DNA of 64,000 bases. Origin: Alphaproteobacteria bacterium. Lineage in GTDB: Bacteria; Pseudomonadota; Alphaproteobacteria; CACIAM-22H2. The stretch lies in the NCBI GenBank assembly GCA_017308135.1, contig JAFKFM010000016.1:62001-126000 (forward strand), given 5' to 3'. This document shows positions 8,920 through 17,718 of this stretch, piece by piece (the first letter of the stretch is position 1; each line of letters starts with the position of its first letter). The translations under genes were made by a program, and so were the position numbers. The notes beneath the pieces are model-generated. The model saw nothing but the letters and a program-made list of their open reading frames with translations, was not told the origin of the DNA and did no database searches.

Positions 8920-9858
8920 CTACAACGCCGTCGGCAAGGGGGCAGGTTCGGGCGCCTCGCGCACGCCCACGGCGTGGAGAATGGCGCGGATTTCCTGGCG
9001 GCCGGCGATATGGCTCATCGTCAGCGGCGTAACGATGCCGCGCTCGCGCAAATCGAGCAGCGTGAGGCCCATGAGGAACAATTCGCGGAACACCACGCGG
9101 TCACCCAGCCCCGCCGCCTGGCGGAAGCCGAAGCGCTTGGCGAGGGCGTCCAGCGCCTGGGTCATATTCTTCTTGTTGCGCGCCTCGACCGACGCAACGC
9201 GGTTGCGAAGGACAAGCCAGTCGATCGACTTCGCGTCGCGCTTAGCACGCACCTTCTTTTGGTCCCACACCATCGCCGAATAGGCGGAGGGGCAGATGAT
9301 CTTCAGCGTGACGGGCTCGACCTTCGCGATCAAATCGAGATCGACGAAGCTGTCGTTCATCGGCGTGACCAGCGTGTCGGCATAGCTATGTGCGACACGG
9401 CTCAATGTCTGGTCGGAGCCGGGCGTGTCGATCACGACCACGTCATGGTTCGACGCGAGCTCGCCCAAAGCCGCCTCGAAACGCTGGGTCTCGTCCGCCA
9501 CCGCTTCCGACGGCGCCAATTTGGAGCGCGCGACCAAGCGGTGATCGGGCAGCGGCAAGGGCAGTTTCAGCCGCTCCATCGTCTGGGCTCGGTTTTCGAG
9601 ATAGCGGGTCAGCGTCGCCTGGCGGGAATCCACGTCGATCGTGCCGACCTTCAGCCCTTCGCGCAGCAACCCGACGACCAGATGCATCGCCACGGTCGAC
9701 TTGCCCGACCCGCCTTTTTCGTTGCCCAGCACGATGATCCGCGCCCGTTGCTGCATTGCGGGGGCGGTGTCAAAATTCGCGGCCGAGGCGCTTTGCGGGC
9801 CAAAATCGGCGCCCGCAGCGCCGAACAAGCCCGTTTGGCCGGTCGAATCGGAGATCAT
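8920..9858 (-). CDS. mipZ: MipZ, ParA-like cell-division positioning ATPase
   Basis: 312 residues. It resembles Caulobacter MipZ, which forms a ParB-dependent gradient and blocks FtsZ polymerisation away from midcell. Visible are the deviant Walker A IIVLGNEKGGSGKST (41-55), VVVIDTPGSDQTLSR and VTPMNDSFVDLD. The downstream segments SAMVWDQKK, WLVLRNRVASVEARNKK and ELFLMGLTLLDLRE are characteristic of MipZ rather than ParA. The ATG at 9858 gives a 34-residue N-terminal extension compared with the canonical start; MQQRARIIVLGN at 9756 would give the standard length. A GAGG lies about 11 bases before 9858. Confidence 0.88.
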   Translation of the reverse strand: MISDSTGQTGLFGAAGADFGPQSASAANFDTAPAMQQRARIIVLGNEKGGSGKSTVAMHLVVGLLREGLKVGTIDVDSRQATLTRYLENRAQTMERLKLPLPLPDHRLVARSKLAPSEAVADETQRFEAALGELASNHDVVVIDTPGSDQTLSRVAHSYADTLVTPMNDSFVDLDLIAKVEPVTLKIICPSAYSAMVWDQKKVRAKRDAKSIDWLVLRNRVASVEARNKKNMTQALDALAKRFGFRQAAGLGDRVVFRELFLMGLTLLDLRERGIVTPLTMSHIAGRQEIRAILHAVGVREAPEPAPLPTAL

Positions 9859-9959
9859 GAGCCATTTTACCTCGAATGCCCCGCATCGACCGGCTTGAAA
9901 ATTTTGCGGCGAGGCGTGCGCGATTCCCGGACCCCTGCTAAACATATGCGTCGAAGCAC

Positions 9960-11216
9960 ATGACACAGCCTCAAACATCCGGTTCCGCCGCCGCCGCCAC
10001 GTTCCGCCTGCGCCAGGTCGCGGAACGCCACTGGGCCTATATCTTCGGCAAGTCCGGCGGCCAGCGCGCCGACAGCCGCAAGCAGAACTTCGCCTTCGCG
10101 ACGCTGTCGGGGGGCAATCTCTCCTCGGCCATCCTGTCGAGTTCGAACTTTTCGAACTGCACGCTGACCGATTGCGACTTCTCGATGGCGGATCTGTTCG
10201 CCTGCGATTTCTCGGGCGCCGATCTCACGCGCAGCGTGTTCCGCAAGGCCGATCTGCGCGCCGCATCCTTCGTGCGCGCCAAGCTGCGCGGTGCGGATCT
10301 GTCGGGCTGCGATTTGCGCCCGGGCCAGATCGTCGATTGGGCCGGTTTGCAATCCGACACCAAGGAACGCGCCGCGAGTTTCGAGAACGCGGACATGGAA
10401 ACGGCGGCGCTGGATTCCACCGACATGTCCTTCGCCAACATGGCGGGGGCGTCGCTCAAAAGCGCTTCGCTCGCCGGCGCCACTTTGTTCTGCGCCAATC
10501 TGCGCGGCGCGGATCTGACCGGCGTGAAGCTCGACGGCGCCAAGCTGAAGGGCGCGATGCTGACCGGCGCCAAGCTCAACGGCGCTTCTTTGCGCAACGC
10601 CGATCTGTCGGGCGTGGATTTGCGCAACGTCGAAATGAACAACGTGCAGATGGCCGGCGCCAAGCTGGAAGGCACGATCTACGCCGATCCGCCGGCGGGT
10701 TCCAATCTGCCCGCGCGCTACAAGGAACAGATCGAGCAGCACGCGCAGTGGGTGAAGACCAACGGCAAGGAAGGCGCCCGCGCCGAATTCGGCGGGCAGG
10801 ATCTGTCGGACGTGGATTTCGGCGGCTGCGAATTGTCGGGCGCCAAATTCGACGGCGCGATTTTGAGCCGCAGCCGCTTCGTCGCCGCGACGTTGAAGCT
10901 CGCCACCTTCCTGTCGGTGCGCGCGGAAAAATCCGATTTCTCCGACGCGAATATCTCCGGCGCGCAAATGCTGGGCGCACGCCTGGAAGGCGCCATCTTC
11001 GGCGGCGCGATCGGCCATCCGATGGAAATCATCGCGGCCGACGGCACGCCCACCGGCCGGCGCTTGACAACCAGCCTGAGCAAAGCGTCGCTGATCGGCG
11101 CGGATCTGCGCGGCGCCGATTTGCGCGAGGCGGATTTCCGAGGGGCCGATCTGCGCGGCGCCAATCTCGCCGGCGCCTATGTCGACGGCGCGCTGTTCGA
11201 GGGCACGCAACGCTGA
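9960..11216 (+). CDS. Pentapeptide-repeat protein
   Basis: 418 residues dominated by A(D/N)LXX repeats in blocks at about 40-115, 125-225, 262-335 and 365-412 (for example GADLRGADLREADFRGADLR). Each should fold as a right-handed quadrilateral beta-helix. Non-repeat inserts at about 105-125, 228-262 and 335-365 separate the blocks; the second (YKEQIEQHAQWVKTNGKEGARAEF) is helical. There is no signal peptide. Some family members mimic DNA and protect gyrase, but most have no known role. The stop overlaps the acyl-CoA synthetase ATG by one base (TGATG). It is divergent from mipZ with about 100 bp between. Confidence 0.88.
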   Translation: MTQPQTSGSAAAATFRLRQVAERHWAYIFGKSGGQRADSRKQNFAFATLSGGNLSSAILSSSNFSNCTLTDCDFSMADLFACDFSGADLTRSVFRKADLRAASFVRAKLRGADLSGCDLRPGQIVDWAGLQSDTKERAASFENADMETAALDSTDMSFANMAGASLKSASLAGATLFCANLRGADLTGVKLDGAKLKGAMLTGAKLNGASLRNADLSGVDLRNVEMNNVQMAGAKLEGTIYADPPAGSNLPARYKEQIEQHAQWVKTNGKEGARAEFGGQDLSDVDFGGCELSGAKFDGAILSRSRFVAATLKLATFLSVRAEKSDFSDANISGAQMLGARLEGAIFGGAIGHPMEIIAADGTPTGRRLTTSLSKASLIGADLRGADLREADFRGADLRGANLAGAYVDGALFEGTQR

Positions 11217-12850
11217 TGTTGCCCCAAGCCGACAGCTACGAACAGCTGCTGGCCAAGTTCCGCTGGGCGATCCCCGACCGCTTCAATATCGGCGTCGATG
11301 TCTGCGACAGGCAGGACGCAGCCAAGCCCGCGATTCTGTTCGACGACGATTCGGGCGCCGTCCGCGTCATCAAATTCGGCGAATTGCGCGCGTTGACCAA
11401 CCGTTTCGCCAACGCGCTGGGCGCCTTGGGTCTCGCGCGCGGCGATCGGGCGGGGATTCTGCTGCAACAAAGCCCCGAAACGGCGGTCGCACATATCGCC
11501 GCGTATAAAGCCGGCTTGATCGCCGTGCCGCTCTTCGTGCTGTTCGGCGAAGACGCATTGGAATATCGGCTTGGCGATTGCGGGGCGGCGTGCGTCGTCA
11601 CCGATCTCGCCCAATTGCCGAAGTTGCTGGCGATCCGCGCCCGCCTGCCCGCTTTGCGCGCGATCATCGTGGTCGACGGCAAGGGCATCGACGGCACGCA
11701 TGATTTCCAGGCGCTGCTCGACAAGGCGTCGGACGATTTCACGCCGGTCGATACGGCGGCGGACGATCCGGCCCTGATCATCTACACCTCCGGCACCACC
11801 GGAAATCCGAAAGGCGCCTTGCACGCGCATCGTGTGCTGCTCGGCCATCTGCCGGGCGTGGAGATGCCGCAGGATCTGTTCCCGCAGCCGGACGATTTGT
11901 TCTGGACGCCCGCCGATTGGGCGTGGATCGGCGGCTTGCTCGACGTGCTGCTGCCGTCGCTCCATCATGGCGTGCCCGTGCTCGCCAAACGCCTGCGCAA
12001 ATTCGAGCCCGACGCCGCCTATGCGCTGATGGCGCGCCACAAGGTGCGCAACGTGTTCTTTCCGCCGACGGCGTTGAAGCTGATGCGTGGGCACCCCGTC
12101 CCCGCCGGTCATGGGGCGGCCTTGCGCTCCATCGGCTCGGGCGGCGAAACGCTGGGCGAAGAATTGCTCGATTGGGGCCGCAACACCTTCGGCGTCACGA
12201 TCAACGAATTCTACGGCCAGACCGAATGCAATCTGGTCGTCGCCAATTGCAGCAAGCTTTATCCGGTGCGGGCAGGTTACATGGGCCGCGCCGCCGCCGG
12301 GCATCGCGTGGCGATCATCGACGAGGACGGCAACGAGCTTCCCGACGGCGAGACGGGCGAGATCGCCGTGCGCCGCCCGGACCCGGTGATGTTCCTCGGC
12401 TACTGGAACAACGACCGCGCGACGCGCGAGAAATTCGCCGGCGATTGGCTGAAGACCGGCGATCGCGGGCGGCGCGACGCGCAAGGCTATTTCAAATATG
12501 TCGGCCGAGCGGACGACGTGATCACCTCGGCCGGCTATCGCATCGGCCCGGCGGAGATCGAGGATTGCCTGATCCGCCATCCGGCCGTCAGCATGGCCGC
12601 GGTGATCGGCGTGCCCGATCCGATCCGCACCGAAGCGATCAAAGCCTTTATCGTCGCCAAACCGGGGATAACGCCGGGCGACGATCTGGTGCGCGACCTG
12701 CAGGCGCATGTGCGCACGCGCCTGGCCGCGCATGAATACCCGCGCGAAATCGAGTTCGTGTCCGAATTGCCGATGACGGCGACGGGCAAGATCGTGCGCC
12801 GGGAACTCAAACGCCGCGAAGCTCAAAAACGCGAAGGGAAGACGCCATGA
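11216..12850 (+). CDS. AMP-dependent acyl-CoA synthetase (medium-chain-like)
   Basis: 544 residues of the ANL adenylate-forming family. The P-loop LIIYTSGTTGNPKG is at 187-200, WTPADWAWIGG follows, then FYGQTECN, the hinge-region WLKTGDRGRRDAQGY, and the C-terminal thioesterification motif TATGKIVRRELKR with the catalytic Lys near 527. The overall pattern, including TPADWAWIGG and CxFxPTA-like FFPPTALK, is closest to acetyl/medium-chain (ACSM-type) synthetases. It would convert a carboxylate, ATP and CoA to acyl-CoA, AMP and PPi. The start overlaps the pentapeptide gene and the stop overlaps the next gene (ATGA). Substrate not assignable. Confidence 0.9.
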   Translation: MLPQADSYEQLLAKFRWAIPDRFNIGVDVCDRQDAAKPAILFDDDSGAVRVIKFGELRALTNRFANALGALGLARGDRAGILLQQSPETAVAHIAAYKAGLIAVPLFVLFGEDALEYRLGDCGAACVVTDLAQLPKLLAIRARLPALRAIIVVDGKGIDGTHDFQALLDKASDDFTPVDTAADDPALIIYTSGTTGNPKGALHAHRVLLGHLPGVEMPQDLFPQPDDLFWTPADWAWIGGLLDVLLPSLHHGVPVLAKRLRKFEPDAAYALMARHKVRNVFFPPTALKLMRGHPVPAGHGAALRSIGSGGETLGEELLDWGRNTFGVTINEFYGQTECNLVVANCSKLYPVRAGYMGRAAAGHRVAIIDEDGNELPDGETGEIAVRRPDPVMFLGYWNNDRATREKFAGDWLKTGDRGRRDAQGYFKYVGRADDVITSAGYRIGPAEIEDCLIRHPAVSMAAVIGVPDPIRTEAIKAFIVAKPGITPGDDLVRDLQAHVRTRLAAHEYPREIEFVSELPMTATGKIVRRELKRREAQKREGKTP

Positions 12851-13449
12851 CCGCGAAGACGATCGACTACTACTTCACCCCGCTGTCGCCCTGGGCCTAT
12901 CTGGGGCATGAACGCTTCGTCGCCATCGCCAAGCGGCACAACGCCCATATCGAAGTGAAACCGGTCGATTACGGCCGCGTCTTCCCCGTGTCGGGCGGCT
13001 TGCCGCTCGCCCAACGGCCGAAGCAGCGCCAAGCCTATCGCTTGATGGAATTGCAGCGCTGGCGCGAGCATCTCGCCCTCCCGCTGATCCTCACCCCCAA
13101 GAACCGGCCGACATCGGCCGAATTGCCGTCACGCCTCGTCATCGCGGCCGACATGAAGGAACTCAACGCGATGGCGCTGTCGCTCGCCATCCATCGCGCG
13201 ATCTGGGTCGAGGATCGGGATATTTCCGATCCCGAAACGCTGAAGGCGATTTGCGCCGAAAACGGCCGCAAACCCGACTTCCTGTGGGAAGCCGAGCAGA
13301 ACGAGGAAACCAAGCGCCGCTACGATTCCTATACCCAGGAAGCGATCGACCGGCAGGTGTTCGGCGCGCCGACCTATGTCTACAAGGACGAGCTGTTCTG
13401 GGGCCAGGACCGGCTCGACTTCCTCGACCGCGCGCTGGCGAAAGGCTGA
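12847..13449 (+). CDS. DsbA-fold isomerase (2-hydroxychromene-2-carboxylate isomerase family)
   Basis: 200 residues, thioredoxin/DsbA-like fold of the HCCA isomerase family. The N-terminal YYFTPLSPWAYLGHERF has Ser in place of the redox CxxC, the hallmark of the isomerase branch. FGAPTYVYKDELFWGQDRLDFL carries the cis-Pro and C-terminal motif. Characterised relatives use glutathione to isomerise naphthalene-pathway intermediates; many others are of unknown role. ATG overlaps the synthetase stop by four bases, so the ligase and this enzyme are co-translated. A paralogue lies at 23015-23617 in the leucine operon. Confidence 0.85.
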   Translation: MTAKTIDYYFTPLSPWAYLGHERFVAIAKRHNAHIEVKPVDYGRVFPVSGGLPLAQRPKQRQAYRLMELQRWREHLALPLILTPKNRPTSAELPSRLVIAADMKELNAMALSLAIHRAIWVEDRDISDPETLKAICAENGRKPDFLWEAEQNEETKRRYDSYTQEAIDRQVFGAPTYVYKDELFWGQDRLDFLDRALAKG

Positions 13450-13466
13450 CGGCCCGCGCGGCTCGA

Positions 13467-14447
13467 TCAATCCGGTAGCGCGACGACGACGGCGCCGGTC
13501 TTGCGGCCGGTATCGACCCGCGCATGCGCAGCGGCAATATCGGCGAGCGCAAACACGGAGTCGATCGGCGGATCGAATGCGCCGGACTCGCATAAACCCG
13601 AGAGCACCACGAGGTCCTCGGCATGCTCCGCGGCCGTCCCGGCCAGCACGCGCAGCGCGCCGCGTTGGGGGCGCAGTGCGGACCCCAGCGTCGTGCCGAG
13701 GCCTGCGACTACCGCCAGCAAACGCCCGCCCGGCGCCAAGGCCCTGCGCGCGCGGTCGATAGGCGCGTTGCCGATCGCGTCGAGCACAATATCCCAGCGT
13801 TCGCGCCCGTCGGCGAATTCGCGCGCGGCGTAGTCGATCGTCTCGTGCGCGCCGTGCGCCAGCACGCGCGCGGTGTTCGCCGCCGAGCACACGCCGGTGA
13901 CGCGCGCGCCGAAATGCCGTGCGAGTTGCACGGCCGCCGCCCCCACCGAACCGGAAGCGCCGTTCACCAGCACGCGCTCGCCCGGCGCCACTTTCCCGAA
14001 ATCGCGCAGGAAATGCAGCGCGGTCGAGCCGCCGAAAGCGATCGCGGACGCACGCTCGAACGAATAGCCGCGCGGGATCGGCGCGATCGCGGCCGTTTCG
14101 GGCAATACAGCGCACTGGGCATGCGCGCCGAACCGCATACCGAACAACGCGAAGACCGCGTCGCCTTCTTTGAAGCGCGAGACGCCGGGCCCGCATGCAA
14201 CGACGATCCCCGCACCTTCGGCGCCGAGGATCGCGCGGCGCGGCCCCCAAAGGCCGAGCGCCAGGCGCGCGGGCAGCGCAAAGCCCGTCGGAAACCGCGC
14301 CGCGCGCAGGCGTGCATCGCCTGACGTCACGCATGCCGCACGCATCCGGATCAGGATTTCGCCCTTGCGCGGTATGGGACGGGGAACGTCGCGCACGCAA
14401 ACCGCGTCCGGCCCGCCGTAAGCGGCGCAGATCGCGGCAAGCATCAT
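13467..14447 (-). CDS. Zinc-independent MDR alcohol dehydrogenase / NADPH:quinone oxidoreductase
   Basis: 326 residues, medium-chain dehydrogenase/reductase family. The GroES-like domain spans about 1-125. The cofactor domain contains VLVNGASGSVGAAAVQLAR, the quinone-oxidoreductase signature. No zinc-ligand cysteine cluster is visible, so it belongs with the zinc-free reductases acting on quinones or enones. It follows the pyridoxal kinase gene on the same strand after eight bases. The substrate is not inferable from context. Confidence 0.85.
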   Translation of the reverse strand: MMLAAICAAYGGPDAVCVRDVPRPIPRKGEILIRMRAACVTSGDARLRAARFPTGFALPARLALGLWGPRRAILGAEGAGIVVACGPGVSRFKEGDAVFALFGMRFGAHAQCAVLPETAAIAPIPRGYSFERASAIAFGGSTALHFLRDFGKVAPGERVLVNGASGSVGAAAVQLARHFGARVTGVCSAANTARVLAHGAHETIDYAAREFADGRERWDIVLDAIGNAPIDRARRALAPGGRLLAVVAGLGTTLGSALRPQRGALRVLAGTAAEHAEDLVVLSGLCESGAFDPPIDSVFALADIAAAHARVDTGRKTGAVVVALPD

Positions 14448-14455
14448 TTGGATTT

Positions 14456-15307
14456 CTAAACTTCGACCGCGGCGAAGCGCCAGGTCGGCTCGACGAATTC
14501 CTGTTGCGCCGCGACGGTTTGGATCTCGCGCGTACCCGCTTCTTCGGTGCGCTTCAGCAAGCCGTAGATCGACGCCGTCGCGTTCTCGAGCGCTAGTTTC
14601 GGATCGCGCGTGCGGCCGAAATGCACGAAGAACAACGCCGCAATGGCGTCGCCCGCCCCGTTGACGCTGACCTTCAGCATCGGCGTTTCGACCGCGAAGC
14701 GCTTGCCGTGGTGGGAAACCATCATCGCGATCTTGTCGGCCGCCAAACCGTCGTGATGCAGGCTGGTCAACAGGATCGTCTCGGGCCCGAGCTTATGGAC
14801 CGCATCGGCCGCCTTGCACGCGTCGGCCAGCGTCTTGACCGTCATGCCGGAGAGATATTCGAGTTCGAATTGATTGGGCGTCACGATATCGGCCGCCGGT
14901 ACGGCGCGATCGCGCATGAATTCGGGAATGCCGGGGCGCACGAACACGCCGCGCCCCACATCGCCGATCACCGGATCGCAGCAATAAAGCGCTTGCGGGT
15001 TGGCGGCCTTCACGCGCGCGGCGGCGTCGAGGATCGCTTCGCCGATCGCCGCATCGCCCATATAGCCGGAGACGATTCCGTCGCATGTCCCCAGCACGCC
15101 GCGATCGGCGATCCCTTCGAACACCTCGCGCACCTGATCGGCCGGAAAGACCGGCCCGCGCCATTTGCCGTAGCCGGTATGGTTCGAGAACATCACCGTG
15201 TTGATCGCCCACACCTCGACGCCCAGACGCTGCATCGGGAACACGGCCGAGGCGTTGCCGACATGGCCATAGGCGACCCAGGATTGGATCGAGAGCACGT
15301 TGCGCAT
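14456..15307 (-). CDS. pdxY: Pyridoxal kinase
   Basis: 283 residues, PfkB-like PdxY family. It phosphorylates pyridoxal to PLP in the salvage pathway. Evidence: N-terminal LSIQSWVAYGHVGNASAVFP with the GHVGN substrate-binding turn, FSNHTGYGKWRG, YCCDPVIGD, TPNQFELEYLSG, and the ATP/anion-hole motif VNGAGDAIAALF, whose Asp is the catalytic base. It lies 16 nt downstream of the DUF1489 gene and probably in the same transcript. Confidence 0.94.
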   Translation of the reverse strand: MRNVLSIQSWVAYGHVGNASAVFPMQRLGVEVWAINTVMFSNHTGYGKWRGPVFPADQVREVFEGIADRGVLGTCDGIVSGYMGDAAIGEAILDAAARVKAANPQALYCCDPVIGDVGRGVFVRPGIPEFMRDRAVPAADIVTPNQFELEYLSGMTVKTLADACKAADAVHKLGPETILLTSLHHDGLAADKIAMMVSHHGKRFAVETPMLKVSVNGAGDAIAALFFVHFGRTRDPKLALENATASIYGLLKRTEEAGTREIQTVAAQQEFVEPTWRFAAVEV

Positions 15308-15323
15308 GTCGGCGTCTTCCTTC

Positions 15324-15767
15324 CTAGACCAAACCCAGCGCGCGAAGTTCTTCGAGCATCGCGGGCGGCAAATTGGAACTGTGCTTGGCTTCCGCCTCGG
15401 TCAGATCGGGCGGGGCCGCATCGGCCTCGAAATAGCGCCAGCCCTGAAAGGCGCGCATCGGCTTCGGACGCGTGCGCACCAGCTTGGGCGCCAGCAGAAT
15501 GTCGCAATAGGGCTTGCCCTCGCGGTCCTTGCCCGTCTTGAAGCCGACGATCTTCTGGCGGCAACGGATCACGCCTTTGATGACCCAATAGAGCGAGCCT
15601 TCGCCCGCGATCTCGTCGCCGCGCTTGGGCGCGTTGCGCGTCGTGTGTTTGAGCTGCGGCTTGGCCACGCCGCGCTTGCGTTGATCGGCCAGACGCTTCT
15701 TCTGCCAGCCGGCCAGATCCTCGATGGAATCGCAGCCGACGCACAGCTTCACCAGATGCAGACTCAT
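15324..15767 (-). CDS. DUF1489 family protein
   Basis: 147 residues, a conserved alphaproteobacterial family of unknown function. N-terminus MSLHLVKLCVGCDSIEDL; the core YWVIKGVIRCRQKIVGF and the C-terminal LPPAMLEELRALGLV are recognisable. There is no signal peptide or membrane segment. The region around GEGSLYWVIKGVIRCRQ looks like an RNA-binding or EVE/PUA-like beta core, but that is only an impression. Its ATG overlaps the Hpt gene stop by four bases (ATGA). Confidence 0.85.
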   Translation of the reverse strand: MSLHLVKLCVGCDSIEDLAGWQKKRLADQRKRGVAKPQLKHTTRNAPKRGDEIAGEGSLYWVIKGVIRCRQKIVGFKTGKDREGKPYCDILLAPKLVRTRPKPMRAFQGWRYFEADAAPPDLTEAEAKHSSNLPPAMLEELRALGLV

Positions 15768-16264
15768 GCCTCGCCCTTCACCTGGGCGACCACCTTGTCG
15801 AGCATCGCCACCAGCTGACGTCCGATATCGCCGCCGTCGCCGGCCACGCCGTTGTTGATCACCACGACGATCGCGTCGGCCGCGGCCTTCACCACCACCA
15901 GCGCTTTGGCGTCGAGAAAATCGGCCGCGTCGAGATAGCGGCACAGCTGATCGCCGAAACGCGTGATCAACGGGTATCCATAGGTGCCGCCCTGACCGCG
16001 CAGTTCGTGCGCCAGCATATAGACGGTCTGGCGTTTCTCGATGTTGTTGGGCTCGCGCAGCAATTCGGCGGCGGCGGCGGCAAGCTTCACCGATTCCGTC
16101 TTCGCCTGTTCCTCGAACTCGCCACGCAAACCTTGCACGGCGGTTTCCATGCGTTTGACGGCGGCTTCGTCCACGCCGCCATTGCCGACTTTCGCCTTCA
16201 ACTGATTGGGCGGGTTCAGCACCTGGAATTTCTTCCCCGGCGCGCCCGCGGCACTTTGCGACAT
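15764..16264 (-). CDS. Histidine phosphotransfer (Hpt) domain protein
   Basis: 166 residues. After a 30-residue tail comes an all-helical domain with YMLAHELRGQGGTYGYP, the Hpt motif, putting the phospho-acceptor His at about 86. No kinase or output domain is attached. The receiver gene is three bases upstream and DUF1489 overlaps downstream, so REC and Hpt are probably a phosphorelay pair made together. The kinase feeding them is not in this cluster. A phosphorelay role is inference from motif and neighbours. Confidence 0.8.
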   Translation of the reverse strand: MSQSAAGAPGKKFQVLNPPNQLKAKVGNGGVDEAAVKRMETAVQGLRGEFEEQAKTESVKLAAAAAELLREPNNIEKRQTVYMLAHELRGQGGTYGYPLITRFGDQLCRYLDAADFLDAKALVVVKAAADAIVVVINNGVAGDGGDIGRQLVAMLDKVVAQVKGEA

Positions 16265-16267
16265 GAA

Positions 16268-16765
16268 CTAGGCCCCCTGCTGTTCGCGCCGCTCGGGGCC
16301 GATATAGCCGGCGGCCTTGCGCCCGCGCCGGCGGTCGGGGCCGAAGAACTCGCGGGTGCGGATATAAGGGCGCGGCCGCTCGATCAATTCCTCGATCCGC
16401 TGCGACAGCGATTGCGCGGAGACGGGCTTGGCCAGGAACTCGGTCACGCCCAGATCGCGCGCCTTCAGCACCCGCGAACGTTCGGTATGGCCGGTCACCA
16501 TGATGATCGGCAAGAACGGGTTCGGGCTGTCGGGCTCGGTGCGAATCTTGCGGACAAGCTCAAGGCCGTCGACGGGATACATCTCCCAGTCGATCAGCGC
16601 GAAATCCACCGGGTCCTTTTTCATCGCCATCCAGGCCAGGCCGCCGTCATGCGCCTCGACGATCTCGCGCACGCCCACCGCCTCCAGCAGCGCTTTCAGC
16701 AGCTTGCGCATATGGGAATTGTCCTCGACGAGGAGGACTCGGATTTTGTTGAACTGATAGGCCAT
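16268..16765 (-). CDS. Single-domain response regulator with C-terminal tail
   Basis: 165 residues. Receiver domain at 5-130: acidic pair VEDN (13-16), phospho-acceptor in FALIDWEMYPVDG (Asp59), Thr in IIMVTGH (91), Lys in FLAKP (113). The acceptor motif has Trp after Asp. The basic tail (130-165, containing REFFGPDRRRGRKA and a second GPERR) has no HTH or enzymatic domain. Likely transfers phosphate to or from the adjacent Hpt protein. Such REC-tail proteins with FGPDRRR motifs recur in alphaproteobacteria. Confidence 0.88.
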   Translation of the reverse strand: MAYQFNKIRVLLVEDNSHMRKLLKALLEAVGVREIVEAHDGGLAWMAMKKDPVDFALIDWEMYPVDGLELVRKIRTEPDSPNPFLPIIMVTGHTERSRVLKARDLGVTEFLAKPVSAQSLSQRIEELIERPRPYIRTREFFGPDRRRGRKAAGYIGPERREQQGA

Positions 16766-16797
16766 CGGACCGTTGGGGTGCCGGGAATGAGCGGACC

Positions 16798-17718
16798 TTA
16801 TGCCTGGCGCTCCGCCTTTTCAAGCCGGGCGGCCTGCGCCTGGGCGGCTTTGGACCCCGGCGGACGGCCCAATTGTCCCGAGATAAAGCGCCCGGCTTGC
16901 GCCAAAGCCGCGAAATCGACGCCCGTTACGACGCCCAACCCATCGAGCATGTAAATAACATCCTCCGATGCCACATTGCCGGAGGCGCCCTTGGCGTAGG
17001 GGCAGCCGCCCAATCCGGCGACGGCCGAATCGACCGTCGCGATTCCCCCCTCCAGGCAGGCGAGAATATTGGCGAGCGCTTGGCCCCACGTATCGTGAAA
17101 ATGGATTGCGAGCCGTTCGCGCGGCACCACGGCCGCGACCGCCTCGACCATCGCGCGCGCTTTGGCGGGCGTACCCACCCCGATCGTGTCCCCGAGCGAG
17201 ACTTCGTAGCAGCCCATCGCGCGCAATTGCGCCGCCACATCCGCGACCGCCGACACGGCGATCTCGCCTTCGTACGGGCAGCCGAGCACGCAGGAGATAT
17301 AGCCGCGCACTTTCATGCCTTCGGCGATCGCTTTGGCGGCGACGGGGCGGAAGCGCTCCAGGCTTTCCGCGATCGAGCAATTGATGTTCTTGCGCGAGAA
17401 GCTTTCCGACGCGGCACCGAAGATCGCGATCTCCGTCACGTTCGCCTTCAACGCCGCGTCGAGGCCTTGCAGGTTGGGCACGAGAACCGGGTACGACACG
17501 CCGGGTTTGCGCTTGATGCCCGCCATGACTTTGTCGGTGTCGGCCATCTGCGGCACCCATTTGGGCGAGACGAACGCGCCCGCCTCGATCGCCGACAACC
17601 CCGACGCCGATAGAAGATCGATCAACGCGATCTTGGTCGCGGCGTCGATCGGTGTCTTTTCGTTTTGCAGCCCGTCGCGCGGACCGACCTCAACCATTTT
17701 GACTTTCGCCGGGATCAT
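16798..17718 (-). CDS. mvaB: Hydroxymethylglutaryl-CoA lyase
   Basis: 306 residues. It cleaves HMG-CoA to acetyl-CoA and acetoacetate, the last step of leucine degradation. Motifs: VEVGPRDGLQNEK near the N-terminus (metal and catalytic Asp/Arg), GCPYEG, metal-binding HFHDTWGQALAN, and the flexible active-site Cys loop GLGGCPYAKGASGNVASED. The ATG overlaps the mccA stop by four bases. It is the terminal gene of the leucine-degradation run. Confidence 0.96.
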   Translation of the reverse strand: MIPAKVKMVEVGPRDGLQNEKTPIDAATKIALIDLLSASGLSAIEAGAFVSPKWVPQMADTDKVMAGIKRKPGVSYPVLVPNLQGLDAALKANVTEIAIFGAASESFSRKNINCSIAESLERFRPVAAKAIAEGMKVRGYISCVLGCPYEGEIAVSAVADVAAQLRAMGCYEVSLGDTIGVGTPAKARAMVEAVAAVVPRERLAIHFHDTWGQALANILACLEGGIATVDSAVAGLGGCPYAKGASGNVASEDVIYMLDGLGVVTGVDFAALAQAGRFISGQLGRPPGSKAAQAQAARLEKAERQA

